From: Plantactinospora soyae
GTDB lineage: Bacteria; Actinomycetota; Actinomycetes; Mycobacteriales; Micromonosporaceae
Direction of reading: 5' to 3'
Assembly: GCF_014874095.1 (NCBI RefSeq)
Contig: NZ_JADBEB010000001.1
Coordinates: forward strand, 5,332,001 to 5,396,000
DNA: 64,000 nucleotides
This document shows positions 26,489 through 35,747 of this stretch, one piece after another (the stretch's first letter is position 1; every line of letters begins with the position of its first letter). The notes beneath the pieces are model-generated. The model worked only from the letters and a program-made list of their open reading frames with translations. It ran no database searches and was not told where the DNA came from. Made by a program: the position numbers and the translations under genes.

Positions 26489-27322
26489 TTACCGGGGAAT
26501 CACTGCCCCTCGTTCGGCGTGCGCTGACCGTAGGTAGCGCATGGCGGTCTTCACCGAAAGTCCGAATAGTCGGATCAAGTGCACGGGGTCGGCCGTGACG
26601 GCGGCCTCGTGCAAGATCCTGTCGATGCGCAGCCGGCTGGGGAGTAGTCCGGTGGGTCGCAGCCGGTCTCGGATCGCCTCGGCGGCAATGGGCGGGCATC
26701 GGTCGTCGAGCGCGGTGTGCGGGTTGATCATGAGGTACGGGTTCTGGGTCATGGGCCAGCGGCGTTGTCGTTCCTGCAGCCAGGCGGTCAGGAGTTGATA
26801 GGTGAGCGGGTCGAGGTAGATCGTGTGGGTCGTCTGGGTGCGGCGCAGGCGAGGGCCGTACTGCACCGGGGCGTCCACCCCGTCCGGTGCGGCGGCGCGT
26901 GTCACCACCGTGCAGCCGCAGCGCCGTGCCACGAGGTGATGCTCGACCACCCGGGCTTTGACCTGTGGGATCTCGAACACCTGACGGCGCGTCACCGCGA
27001 CCACCGCCGCGCCGACGAGCCCGTCACCACAGCCGGCACACGCGGTCTGTTCGTGACGCACCGTCTCGTCCGGGTCGTCGACCTGCCGCAGCGTGCGGCC
27101 TTCGTGACCACCTTGGCCACCCGCCCGCCGACCCGACCGGCCGCGCAGCGATTTGGGTACTGGCTTGTCCAAACCCTGTGACGAGGGCGGCATGTTCGAG
27201 TTCCGCGGAGTCTGACCCAACCGACGCCGCAACTCGGCATTTTCCGCTTCCAGTGCCTCGATCCGGGCATCAGGCGCCGCGACGAGCTTCTCCAACGCCG
27301 CGAGCCGCTCCAGCAGCTCCAC
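26489..27322 (-). pseudogene. Chimeric ORF: IS66 transposase N-terminus joined to an integrase-like C-terminus
   Basis: Residues 1-160 are the IS66 TnpC start: coiled coil IEALEAENAELRRRLGQTPR, NSNMPPSSQGL, and a zinc-binding part CAGCGDGL ... RRCGCTVV. The IS66 part ends at VQYGPRLR. From about residue 165 the frame continues TIYLDPLTYQLLTAWLQERQ, MTQNPYLMINPHTAL, GLLPSRLRIDRILHEAAVTA and HLIRLFGLSVKTAMRYLRSA, which resembles the C-terminal part of actinobacterial site-specific integrases, not IS66. The junction is in frame, so one 277-residue ORF spans both. Neither half is complete; function is unlikely. Confidence 0.6.
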
Positions 27323-27403
27323 GGCGTGTCAGACACCAGGACATCCTGCCCAACAAGCCCACCAAGATCAGATCGCGGCCCGACGAACGACCTGATTAGT
27401 TAC

Positions 27404-27503
27404 TCTGGACCCTGCTCGGGGTGGTCAGACAAACAACTCTGGACAATGCTGCGACAATTGACGATGAGCGATGGATGTCGTGGCGGTGCGGGGAGGTCGG
27501 GGG
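27404..27503 (+). repeat. Upstream region of STAND gene 2, copy of 24222-24326
   Basis: Promoter-proximal sequence shared with the decayed STAND copy in inverted orientation. The high similarity suggests a recent duplication or that these bases are under selection as promoter/operator. Confidence 0.7.
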
Positions 27504-30500
27504 ATGCCGAGGCCGGAGCGACCCTTGGACGGCTTGGCGGGCCCGGTCGAGCGACTGGCGGCTGAGCTGCGGCAGTTGCGGGACAAGGCCGGTAAGCCGG
27601 GTTACCGGCAGATGGCCGCTCGGGTGAACTTCTCGGTGGCGACGCTATCCGCGGCGGCGTCGGGCCGGCGGCTGCCGACGCTGGAGGTGACCCTCGCGTA
27701 CGTCGCCGCGTGCGGCGGTGACCTACCGGAGTGGGAGCGGCGCTGGCGCGAGGCCGAGCGCCTGAGCGTGGCTCCGGCCGAGGACCCGAACACGGCGAAC
27801 GGGCGGTCGCCGTATCCAGGGCTGGCGATGTTCCAGCCGGAGGACGCGGAGTTGTTCTTCGGCCGTGCCGCGCTGGTGGACGAGCTGGTGCGCAGGCTCG
27901 GGCAGCGGCGGTTCCTGGCGGTGTTCGGCCCCTCGGGGGCTGGTAAATCATCGGTGGTCCGAGCCGGGCTGGTCCCAGCCATGGGCGGGCCGGCGGTGGT
28001 GTTGACGCCGGGTGCGCATCCGATGGCGGAGCTGGCGGTGCACCTGGCCCGGCACGCCGGCGTGCCGGCCGGTGGGCTGCTGGACGAGCTGCGCGAGGAC
28101 CCGGCGCGGGCGCACTTGATGGTCCGGCAAGGCCTGCCCGACGCGCCTACGGATGCTGACCTTCTCGTGGTGGTAGACCAGTTCGAGGAAGCCTTCGCGT
28201 CCTGTGCGGATCCGGCCGAACGGGCGGACTTTGTGGCCGCCCTGCTGGCGATGTGCCGGGAGCCGGACGGTCGGGCCCGGGTGGTGCTGGCGGTGCGCGC
28301 CGATCACTACGCCCGGTTCACCGAACACCCCGAGTTGCTAGCTGCGCTGGCCGACACGCAAGTCCTGATCGGTGGGATGAGCCCGGCGGAGCTGCGCGAG
28401 GCGGTGACCAAACCGGCCGAGACCCGCGGTGCCCGGGTCGAGGGCGCGCTGGTGGCCACGATCGTCGCGGAGGTGAGCGACTCGCCGGGTGCGTTGCCGC
28501 TGGCCGCGCACGCGCTGCGGGAGGCGTGGCACCGCCGCCAGGGTGCGATGGTCACGCTGGCCGGCTATCAGGCGGCCGGCGGGGTGGTCGGGGCGGTGGC
28601 CCACACCGCGGAGCAGACCTATGAGCGGCTGTCCGAGCAGGAACGGGACGTCGCCCGGCGGGTGCTGCTGCGCATGGTCGACGTCGGGCCAGACAGGTTG
28701 ATCACCCGCCGGCGGCTGAACCGTGCCGAGCTAGGCACGATCGAGCTGGCCCCGGCAGTGATCGAGGCGTTCGCGGCCGCCCGGCTGGTCAGCACGGACC
28801 GTGACACCGTGGAGATCGCGCACGAGGCGCTCATTCGGGCCTGGCCGCGGCTGCGCGACTGGGTGGACGAAGATGTCAACGGCCTACGGATTCACCGCCG
28901 GCTGACCGAAGCGGCCGCTGCGTGGGAGTCGCTGGACCGCGACGAAGGGGCCTTGTATCGCGGTGCGCGTCTGACGGCCGCGACCGAGTGGAGTACACCC
29001 CGCCGGGAGACGCTGGCCCCTACCGAAGAGCAGTTCCTCGACGCCAGCGTGCGGCTTTGTCAGCGCGAGGCGGCGGCCGACCGCCGTCGGCGGCTGGTGG
29101 CCTGGACCAGCTTCGGTCTGACCTTGGTGCTGCTGGCCATGCTGTCGGTGGTGGCGCTGGTGCAGGCCGATCGCGCCAGATCGGAGCGCGACCGAGCGTA
29201 CGCCCGGCAATTGACCGCCGATGCCCGCGCGCAGCGCCGCAATGATCCGGAGCTCGCGTTGATGCTGGCGATGCGCGGGTACGAGCTGTGGCCAGGCGCC
29301 GAGACAGAGTCGGTGTTGCGTCAGGCCACGGCGGACTCGCGAATCATGACAACCTTCCGAGAGCACCACGCACAGGGCACCTACGTCGCATTCAGCCCCG
29401 ACGGTCAGCGCGTCGCCAGTGCGGCCGACGACGGGGTAGTGAAGGTGTGGGATCCAGCCGGCCAAACCAAGCCGGTATCACACGAGATCGAGCCGTCACG
29501 CGACACCGGAACCCTTTCCGGACTGACGTTCAGTCCGGACGGCGCAAAGCTCGCGATCGTGGAAGCACCCGAGGTTGGGGTGGTACGGATGACCATCTGG
29601 GCTGTGAAATCCGGAGAGGCGGTGACGCTCGATTTTCCGGCAGAAGACGTCGCGACCGGCGTTGCCCTCAGCTCGGACGGCCGGCTCGCGGCGATCGGTG
29701 ACGGGGCCGGGGACATCAGGATCGTGGACGTGCGGACGCGCCGGGTAGCGACCGTACTGCGTAGTGGCGCTGCGGTGGAAAGCTTGGCTTTTACCCAGAA
29801 CAGCGCCCGCCTTATCAGTCTCGCCTCGGACGGATCGGTCAGCCACTGGGTTCTGGCGCGACCGGGCCGTCCGGCCTATCACCGTGTGGTGGGGGCAACG
29901 TATGACGGCTCGTTCAGCGCGGACGGACGACGAGTTGCGGTCACCGACGGAAACCGGGTCTGGACGGCCGCGGCGTCGGAGGTAACGAAACAGGTGACGT
30001 TGCGCGGCGGGGAGGACACCTACGCCGTTAGGCTCAGCGCCGACGGGCAACGAATCGCGGCGATCCGCGACCGGACCATTCAGGTGTGGGATCTGTCCGA
30101 TCTGTCGCATTCTCTCACCTTGTACAGCCCCAGCCTGGTGTACGACTTCGCGTTCAGCCCGGACGGGCAGCGATTGGTCTCGAGCAGTACCGACATGGCC
30201 GTGCGAGTCTGGGACGTAGGGGGCGGGCTCGCGCCCTACGTCAGCGTCCCCGGCGCCGTCACACCGGTAGCCATGAGCGCGAACGGCACCGTGGTGGCGG
30301 CGTTCGCCGCCGATCGGACGATCCGTGTACATCGACGTGTCGGCGGCATGGTCGTGCTACGCGACGCGCCGCATCGACTTATCCTGCGGATGAGCGAGAA
30401 TGGCCAGACAGTGGCGACTCGTGATGACCACGAGATATCTGTGTGGAACGTCGAGGGTGACGGCCGGCCCCGATTGCTGGAGTGCACCGACGCCGGCGAG

Positions 30501-31181
30501 GTGCGGCTCAGCCCGGACGCGCGGTGGTTGGCTGCTACCTGCGGCTTTGACCCCGAGTTGACACTGTGGGACCTGAAAGCGGGGGACAAGAAGACCGTGT
30601 CACTACCGGAGGGTGGCGTGCCGCTCGTCTTCAGCCCGGACGGGCAACTGCTGGCCAGTGTCCCCAACGACGTCCCCAGGCCGATCACCGTTTGGCGGTT
30701 CCACACCGATACGGTCGTACACCGAGTGCAGGCTTCGGACGCCGCTACGCTTCTGCAGTTCGGACCAGACAGCAAGCAGTTGGCCGTCCAGACCGAGGAT
30801 GGCTCCTTCCGGATATTCCGCGTTGGCAGCCCAGATGCCTCCACAGTCCTAGCCGGAACGCCGGCACGGGCGGTAGACATCGCGTTCAGCCCGGACGGCC
30901 GGTTGGTGGCGAACGCGATTGGTGGCGGCACCGTGCGCATCCAGAACGTCAACGGCACCGGCGAGCCGATCACCCTGGAACGCTCCGGGCCGCCCATCAT
31001 GTCCCTGGGGTTCGCCCTCAACGGCCGCGACCTGGTCACCCTGCACAACGACGGCGCCGTCCGCTACCTACCCTGCGAGGTCTGCGGACCGATCACCACC
31101 GTGACAGCGCTCGCCCGCCAGCGCATTACCCGCGACTTCAACGCCGAGGAACGCCAGAAATACCTACACCAACCCGGCTGA
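27504..31181 (+). CDS. XRE-STAND NTPase with C-terminal WD40 propeller (second)
   Basis: 1225 residues, same architecture as the protein at 18584. HTH_XRE about 10-75 (AAELRQLRDKAGKPGYRQMA). nSTAND1 NTPase with PYPGLAMFQPEDAELFFGRA, Walker [10 protein letters not shown], Walker B LLVVVDQFEEAFASC. The arm region has VEIAHEALIRAWPRLRDWVD. TM helix about LVLLAMLSVVALVQA. About 12-14 WD40 repeats follow (YVAFSPDGQRVAS, FAFSPDGQRLVSS). C-terminus CEVCGPITTV ... FNAEERQKYL. Start ATG 27504 is chosen by alignment with both paralogues. Lies immediately left of the TIR/CHAT conflict locus, so a sensor role there is conceivable but unproven. Confidence 0.85.
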   Translation: MPRPERPLDGLAGPVERLAAELRQLRDKAGKPGYRQMAARVNFSVATLSAAASGRRLPTLEVTLAYVAACGGDLPEWERRWREAERLSVAPAEDPNTANGRSPYPGLAMFQPEDAELFFGRAALVDELVRRLGQRRFLAVFGPSGAGKSSVVRAGLVPAMGGPAVVLTPGAHPMAELAVHLARHAGVPAGGLLDELREDPARAHLMVRQGLPDAPTDADLLVVVDQFEEAFASCADPAERADFVAALLAMCREPDGRARVVLAVRADHYARFTEHPELLAALADTQVLIGGMSPAELREAVTKPAETRGARVEGALVATIVAEVSDSPGALPLAAHALREAWHRRQGAMVTLAGYQAAGGVVGAVAHTAEQTYERLSEQERDVARRVLLRMVDVGPDRLITRRRLNRAELGTIELAPAVIEAFAAARLVSTDRDTVEIAHEALIRAWPRLRDWVDEDVNGLRIHRRLTEAAAAWESLDRDEGALYRGARLTAATEWSTPRRETLAPTEEQFLDASVRLCQREAAADRRRRLVAWTSFGLTLVLLAMLSVVALVQADRARSERDRAYARQLTADARAQRRNDPELALMLAMRGYELWPGAETESVLRQATADSRIMTTFREHHAQGTYVAFSPDGQRVASAADDGVVKVWDPAGQTKPVSHEIEPSRDTGTLSGLTFSPDGAKLAIVEAPEVGVVRMTIWAVKSGEAVTLDFPAEDVATGVALSSDGRLAAIGDGAGDIRIVDVRTRRVATVLRSGAAVESLAFTQNSARLISLASDGSVSHWVLARPGRPAYHRVVGATYDGSFSADGRRVAVTDGNRVWTAAASEVTKQVTLRGGEDTYAVRLSADGQRIAAIRDRTIQVWDLSDLSHSLTLYSPSLVYDFAFSPDGQRLVSSSTDMAVRVWDVGGGLAPYVSVPGAVTPVAMSANGTVVAAFAADRTIRVHRRVGGMVVLRDAPHRLILRMSENGQTVATRDDHEISVWNVEGDGRPRLLECTDAGEVRLSPDARWLAATCGFDPELTLWDLKAGDKKTVSLPEGGVPLVFSPDGQLLASVPNDVPRPITVWRFHTDTVVHRVQASDAATLLQFGPDSKQLAVQTEDGSFRIFRVGSPDASTVLAGTPARAVDIAFSPDGRLVANAIGGGTVRIQNVNGTGEPITLERSGPPIMSLGFALNGRDLVTLHNDGAVRYLPCEVCGPITTVTALARQRITRDFNAEERQKYLHQPG

Positions 31182-31360
31182 GCGGTGGAGTCGGGTCTGT
31201 TGCACTGCTGGTTGCCAGGGACGAGGCACGCTTGGTGAGTGAAGCGTTCGAGCACAAAATTCATGAATTAGACGCCCTCTGAGAGAGCGTTAGACCACGC
31301 TTCTCGACGTGTTGAAGAAGGCGTGGCTGACGAACTGATCACGGTTGACCGGCGTGCCGG
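31182..31360. other. Gap between convergent STAND and TIR genes
   Basis: About 180 bp with no gene. It separates the right-going STAND gene from the left-going TIR operon and must contain their terminators, none of which is obvious by eye. Confidence 0.4.
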
Positions 31361-32551
31361 TCAGGATGGGCGGCGAGTGAAGGTGCCGAGCCCTTCAAAT
31401 CGGGTGGGGCGCCGCCACTCGGTGCCCTGGTCGTCAACGGCACAACCGGCCCGCCGGAGCCGTTCGACGAGTTTCGCCCGGGATTGCTCGCCGCCGTCGA
31501 AGTCGATGTAGTTGATCCCGCCGAGGTCGGCGATCGGCCGGATCGATCCGGCTCGAACGATGACGGTTCGGTCCGCGAAGCCGTACAGGGCGCCGCCGAG
31601 CTCCATCAGGACGTTGGGCCGGGGCTGGCCGGCCGGGATCAGCTCGTGGCCGTCCTCCTGGTCCCGACGCAGGTCAGGATGCAGGTGAACGACGTCGTCC
31701 GGGGTCAGCAGCACGACGACGGCCTGCGCCCGGGACATCCCCTCGCGGATCACCTCGTGCAGGACCGGCGACGGTCCCCGGCCTGCCGCCGTGACCAGCG
31801 ACTCCCACTCCATCGGGCGCAAGCCGAGGAGGCTGAGTAGCTCGAACATCCGCCCGACGAAGGCGTCGTCGCGGCCGTGGACGACGAAGACCCGCTGATT
31901 GAGCTCGTGCGGGGTGTCGGGGCGGCTGGGGAACGACGCGGACATCACGGCCGCAGACGGTGCGCGCGCGACGAGCCGGAACCCGCGCCGGGCGTCTGCG
32001 GCGCGCAGGTTGACGCCGGCGCCGGTCCACTCGACCAGCCCGATCTCGTGCAGGCGTAGCGCCACCGCCGCGAACTGGGTCAGCGTCAGCTCCTCCCGTA
32101 CGTCCTCGGGCAGTGACGCGTATAGGGCGGCCACGCTCTGCGGGTCGCCGGAGGCGGCCGCCGAGCACAGCCGGGCGTGCACGACCACGTCGGTCTCGGC
32201 GACTTCGATCTGCTCGACGTTCAGCAGTGCCCCGGCGGCCAGGCCGAGCAGCACCCCGGGCAGGGAGGTGACGTCCATCAGCTGGAGCACGGCCGCGCCG
32301 ACCAGGCCGGTCATCGCGGAGACGGCGACCGCCGGGAGAAGCTTGACGCGCCACGCACCGGACCGCATCTCGAACGCCGCCAGCGGATGCTGCTGCTCGA
32401 TCAGCCCGCGCATCCACACCCGGGTGTCACCCGGGTCGAGACCGAGGGTGTCACCTAGCCGGCTGACCGACGCCGCGTCCAGCACCACGGTGCCGTCGGC
32501 GCCCGGTCCGGCCGCGCCGAGAAGGTCCAGTGGCCAGGAGGAGGCGGTCAC
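31361..32551 (-). CDS. Membrane-anchored TIR-like nucleotide-binding protein (TIR1)
   Basis: 396 residues. Residues about 70-110 contain two hydrophobic segments (LLPAVAVSAMTGLVGAAVLQ and LPGVLLGLAAGALL), so it is probably in the membrane. Residues about 217-375 are a TIR-like domain of the CAP12/PF10137 type: RVFVVHGRDDAFVGRMFELL, AQAVVVLLTPDDVV, RPNVLMELGGALYGF with the conserved Glu of TIR NADases, and GGINYIDFDGG. The tail EWRRPTRFEGLGTF is shared with TIR2. GTG start at 32551 overlaps the preceding stop (GTGA), so it is translated from the same mRNA as HExxH1. Expected activity: NAD+ cleavage or signal synthesis, by family knowledge. Confidence 0.78.
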   Translation of the reverse strand: MTASSWPLDLLGAAGPGADGTVVLDAASVSRLGDTLGLDPGDTRVWMRGLIEQQHPLAAFEMRSGAWRVKLLPAVAVSAMTGLVGAAVLQLMDVTSLPGVLLGLAAGALLNVEQIEVAETDVVVHARLCSAAASGDPQSVAALYASLPEDVREELTLTQFAAVALRLHEIGLVEWTGAGVNLRAADARRGFRLVARAPSAAVMSASFPSRPDTPHELNQRVFVVHGRDDAFVGRMFELLSLLGLRPMEWESLVTAAGRGPSPVLHEVIREGMSRAQAVVVLLTPDDVVHLHPDLRRDQEDGHELIPAGQPRPNVLMELGGALYGFADRTVIVRAGSIRPIADLGGINYIDFDGGEQSRAKLVERLRRAGCAVDDQGTEWRRPTRFEGLGTFTRRPS

Positions 32552-34065
32552 TCGACGGCGTCCTGGTCGAGCACATGCCAGGTGTCGAAGACCCGGGTGA
32601 GAACGGCGTTCACGGCGCCCGCCTCGGCGCTCAGGAACCCGCCGTCGATCACCAGCCGTTCACCGTGTCGCTGCCGGAGCCGTTCCACCAGGACCGACAC
32701 TCCCACCTTGCCTCCCACCGCGAGGAAACGAAGCCCTGGCCGGCGGTCGATCGCGAACGCCGCCAGCCACAGCTCGACGCCGCCGAACGGCGACTCGAGC
32801 GGCGTCAGCGCCAGCCGGACCGTGGCGCCCCGCCGGAGCCAGTCGTCAACGTGCCACGCTACCGGCAGATCCATCAGGACGAAGACCGGGGACGACCGGC
32901 GCAGCCGTGCGTCGGCCTCCCGGTTGGAGAGCGTCAGGTGGGTGGTCAGCGCCACGACCGGCACCGGTCCGAGCCACGTCTGCACCTCGCCGGGCGTCAT
33001 GCCGTCCGGCAACAGCCCGAGTCGTACGCCCGGCTCCGAGCCGCCGCCGTCGATCAGAGCCGCCACGAGATCGGGCAGCGGCGGGGTCTCCGGCAGCCGG
33101 AACTGCTTGGCCAGTACGGCGCGGCTCATCCAGACGGCGCAGGCGAACGACCCGCCGAAGGACCGGCCGGCCTGCTCGGCATCGGTCAGGACACAGACCT
33201 CGACGGGCAGCCGGTCGCGGAGCACGACCTTCTGCCGGTCGTATTCGAGGCCGTCGTCGAGCAGAGGGCGGCGTTCGGTGACGATGTTCAGCCGGTCCGC
33301 CAGATCGGTGTCGACCGCGCCGACCGCGGCCCGCAGCGCCGCGGCCACCTCGGCCTGGTCGGACCAGGCGACCGACGGCAGGCCGGCCTGGTCCAGGATG
33401 TGCCGGGTCTGCTCGTAGCAGGCCCGCATCAAGTCCTGCTCCGCAGCGCCGGTCATGTCACACAGCAGCCGGTCGAACTCCGCGGCGGCGCGGACCACGC
33501 GGAACCGTTCCAACCGGGCGTCCGGGGTGAGGTCGTCCGCCGTCAGGTGCGCCCGCGACAGGCTGCGGAACCCGCCGGAGATCAGGGCCGTGACGCCGGC
33601 AGGTGCCATGCAGCAGCGCAGCACCGCGGCCGCCACCGAGGCCCGCCGTGGGTCGGGCGCGCCGGACCCGGCGAGTTCCAGGCCGGTGTCCAGGTGTCCG
33701 GTGTAGGCGGTGTTGCCAGCCAGCAGCCGCCGGGCGAGGCCGATGCCGGTCACCTCGGCCGCGAGAGTGGTCGCGAACACCTCGTGGACGTGCTGGGAGC
33801 GGTCGACCATCTCCTGGAACGCCTCGCGGAGCCGATAGCGGGACACGCCCCGCCCGGACAGCTGCGCCGACAGCGAGGCGACCAGCCCGTACATGGTGGA
33901 GCTCTGCAGTTCGTGATGAAGTCCCTCGTGGGTCTCGACCAGCAGTTGTTCGTCGTCGCCGCGCATCTGCGGCGCGGCGATGGACCACGATCCGGTGCCG
34001 TCGTATCCGCCGAGCAGCACGGTGGCCAGGCCGTCCCGCGAGCAGGCGAAGGCCTGGGGGATCAC
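32548..34065 (-). CDS. HExxH-motif protein, uncharacterised (HExxH1)
   Basis: 505 residues, soluble. I recognise no named family. Near residue 43 it has ETHEGLHHELQSSTMYGLVA, containing H-E-x-x-H, a classic zinc-protease signature, in the same place as in the paralogue at 34092 (MHEALHHELQRSSGWG). The remaining two thirds are helical with LREAFQEMVDRSQHVHEVFA and ATTLAAEVTGI, and the C-terminus (about 370-505) alternates beta strands and helices (PVVALTTHLTL, PVFVLMDLPVAWHVDDWL, LRFLAVGG) like a Rossmann-type fold. GTG start at 34065; 26 bp from the divergent paralogue. Next gene (TIR1) overlaps by 4 bp. Metalloprotease is an inference from the motif. Confidence 0.55.
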   Translation of the reverse strand: MIPQAFACSRDGLATVLLGGYDGTGSWSIAAPQMRGDDEQLLVETHEGLHHELQSSTMYGLVASLSAQLSGRGVSRYRLREAFQEMVDRSQHVHEVFATTLAAEVTGIGLARRLLAGNTAYTGHLDTGLELAGSGAPDPRRASVAAAVLRCCMAPAGVTALISGGFRSLSRAHLTADDLTPDARLERFRVVRAAAEFDRLLCDMTGAAEQDLMRACYEQTRHILDQAGLPSVAWSDQAEVAAALRAAVGAVDTDLADRLNIVTERRPLLDDGLEYDRQKVVLRDRLPVEVCVLTDAEQAGRSFGGSFACAVWMSRAVLAKQFRLPETPPLPDLVAALIDGGGSEPGVRLGLLPDGMTPGEVQTWLGPVPVVALTTHLTLSNREADARLRRSSPVFVLMDLPVAWHVDDWLRRGATVRLALTPLESPFGGVELWLAAFAIDRRPGLRFLAVGGKVGVSVLVERLRQRHGERLVIDGGFLSAEAGAVNAVLTRVFDTWHVLDQDAVE

Positions 34066-34091
34066 CGGGCACCCGCGGGCATCATCGGTGC
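34066..34091. promoter_or_regulatory. 26-bp divergent start region of the conflict operons
   Basis: Only 26 bp separate the GTG of HExxH1 (34065) and the ATG of HExxH2 (34092). Promoter elements must therefore overlap each other and the opposite gene's first codons; neither gene shows a Shine-Dalgarno at the expected distance, consistent with leaderless transcripts. The two operons are probably switched together. Confidence 0.4.
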
Positions 34092-35666
34092 ATGACCAGC
34101 GAAACGTTGAGCTGCGCGCGAGATCACCTTGCTGATGTCCTTCGCTTCAATCAGTACGGCTCCTACGACGGGTCGGACAGCTGGGCCTTGACGATGGAAA
34201 GCCTGACCGGGCCGGCTCAGGTGTCCATGACGGAAATGCACGAGGCGCTCCACCACGAGCTGCAACGATCGTCAGGGTGGGGATTGCTGGCGAGCGGTGC
34301 CGGAATTCTAGCCCGCTCGGGATTCCGGCGGCACGCGCTGCGCGAGGTCTTCCTGCGTCTGGTCGACCAGTCGAGGGACAGCCACGAGACGTACGCGACG
34401 ACGCTCTCCGCGATCGTGACCGGCGTCGACGCCGCACGTGAGCTGCTGGCCGGCAACCGCGAGTACCTGGCGTACCTTGATCGGGGTCTGGCCCTGGTCG
34501 ATGTGGACGGCGACTGGTCCTGGCAATTCCGGGGCGCCGCCGTCGACGCGGTGCTGCGGGTCTGCCTGCGCCCCGCGGTGTCGCTCGACCTGCTGGGCCG
34601 CGGCTTCCGGCAGCTCGGCAGCGGCGATGTCGGGGACGGCCGGGACAGCCCGGACCAGCGCCTGGCGGTGTTCGAGCAGACGGGCGGGCCGCAGTCGTGG
34701 ACGCCGCTGTTCGCCGCGTTGCTCGCCGAGTTCCCGGACCGGGGCGGTGACGCGAGCTCCGTACGCCTGAGGGCCGGCTCGCCGGAATTCGAGCAGCTGC
34801 GCCAGTTCGAGGAGGAGGTCCTCGGTCCGCGGTGCCACGCCCATGTGTGCGAGGTCCTGGACCGGGCCGGTCTCGCCTCGGTCGGGTCCCGTCAGCAGTC
34901 CGCGCTGGCCACCGCGTACCGGGACGCGGTCGCCGAGGTCAGTCCGGAGACCGCTGCGTTGATCACGGTGGCCCGCGAGCGCCTGGCTGCGCACGAGGAC
35001 GGACTCGAACTGCACCGGCAGCGCGTTCTGCTCCGGGCGCCGCTGACCGCCGAACTCGTCCCCGTCGCGGAACCGGCCGGCGGCCAGGACCACGTGTGCG
35101 GGCTCTGGCTGGACGGCGCTGTGGCGAAAGGCCAGTTCGCGTTCGGCGGGCAGGACGTGCCGGAGCGGTTCGCCGCGATCGCCACGGTGAGCGGCGCCGC
35201 GATCCGGCTCGGGCTGCTGCCGGACGGCGTCACGCCGACGCAGTGCCAGGCAGTGCTGGCGAACCGGCCGCTGCTGGTGCTGACCACCCATCACACGCTG
35301 GCCCGGCACGGTGACCTGCTGGCGATGCTGCATACCATCGAGCCGGTGTTCGTGGTGATGGATCTGCCGGTGGAGCGGCACGTCGCGCAGTGGGCGGCCG
35401 GCGGGATCCTGGTCCGCACGGCGACCCGTGACCTCGGCGATTTCACCTTGCTGATGCTCGCTGTCACCCGTAACCACCCGTTCCGTTTCCTGTGCATCGG
35501 CACCCCGGCCGGCATGTACCTGCTCGCCGACCGCCTCCGCCGCCGATACCCCGGGCAGGTCGTGCTGGAGCCCACGCTGCTCGACGAGCACCCGGCGGCG
35601 ACCGGCTACGCCGTGGACTTCATCCTGAACGCCTGGCATCTGCTCAAGCAGGGCGGACCGGCCTGA
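34092..35666 (+). CDS. HExxH-motif protein, uncharacterised (HExxH2)
   Basis: 524 residues, paralogue of HExxH1 over its whole length. Motif MHEALHHELQ at about residue 48-57 gives HExxH followed by another His-Glu. Shared blocks: LREVFLRLVDQSRDSHETYA, TTLSAIVTGVDAARELLAGN, AVDAVLRVCLRP, RLGLLPDGVTPTQ, LLVLTTHHTLARHGD, VFVVMDLPVERHVAQWAAGG. ATG 34092 is chosen since the longer frame upstream is the antisense of HExxH1. No signal peptide or TM segment. Followed after 81 bp by the CHAT1 gene in the same direction. Candidate effector or processing protease of the locus; this is inference. Confidence 0.55.
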   Translation: MTSETLSCARDHLADVLRFNQYGSYDGSDSWALTMESLTGPAQVSMTEMHEALHHELQRSSGWGLLASGAGILARSGFRRHALREVFLRLVDQSRDSHETYATTLSAIVTGVDAARELLAGNREYLAYLDRGLALVDVDGDWSWQFRGAAVDAVLRVCLRPAVSLDLLGRGFRQLGSGDVGDGRDSPDQRLAVFEQTGGPQSWTPLFAALLAEFPDRGGDASSVRLRAGSPEFEQLRQFEEEVLGPRCHAHVCEVLDRAGLASVGSRQQSALATAYRDAVAEVSPETAALITVARERLAAHEDGLELHRQRVLLRAPLTAELVPVAEPAGGQDHVCGLWLDGAVAKGQFAFGGQDVPERFAAIATVSGAAIRLGLLPDGVTPTQCQAVLANRPLLVLTTHHTLARHGDLLAMLHTIEPVFVVMDLPVERHVAQWAAGGILVRTATRDLGDFTLLMLAVTRNHPFRFLCIGTPAGMYLLADRLRRRYPGQVVLEPTLLDEHPAATGYAVDFILNAWHLLKQGGPA

Positions 35667-35747
35667 TGTCCGCGGGGTGGCCGTCCGGCGGCGGTTTCAT
35701 CCTCCGGTGGGGTGGAGCGGGCCGACCGATGCGGCCAGTATGACGAG

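Noticed and set aside
33603-34091. N-terminal extension of the HExxH2 frame by 160 codons
   Set aside because: The extension is antisense to HExxH1 and unrelated to the paralogue; ATG 34092 matches the start of the conserved region.
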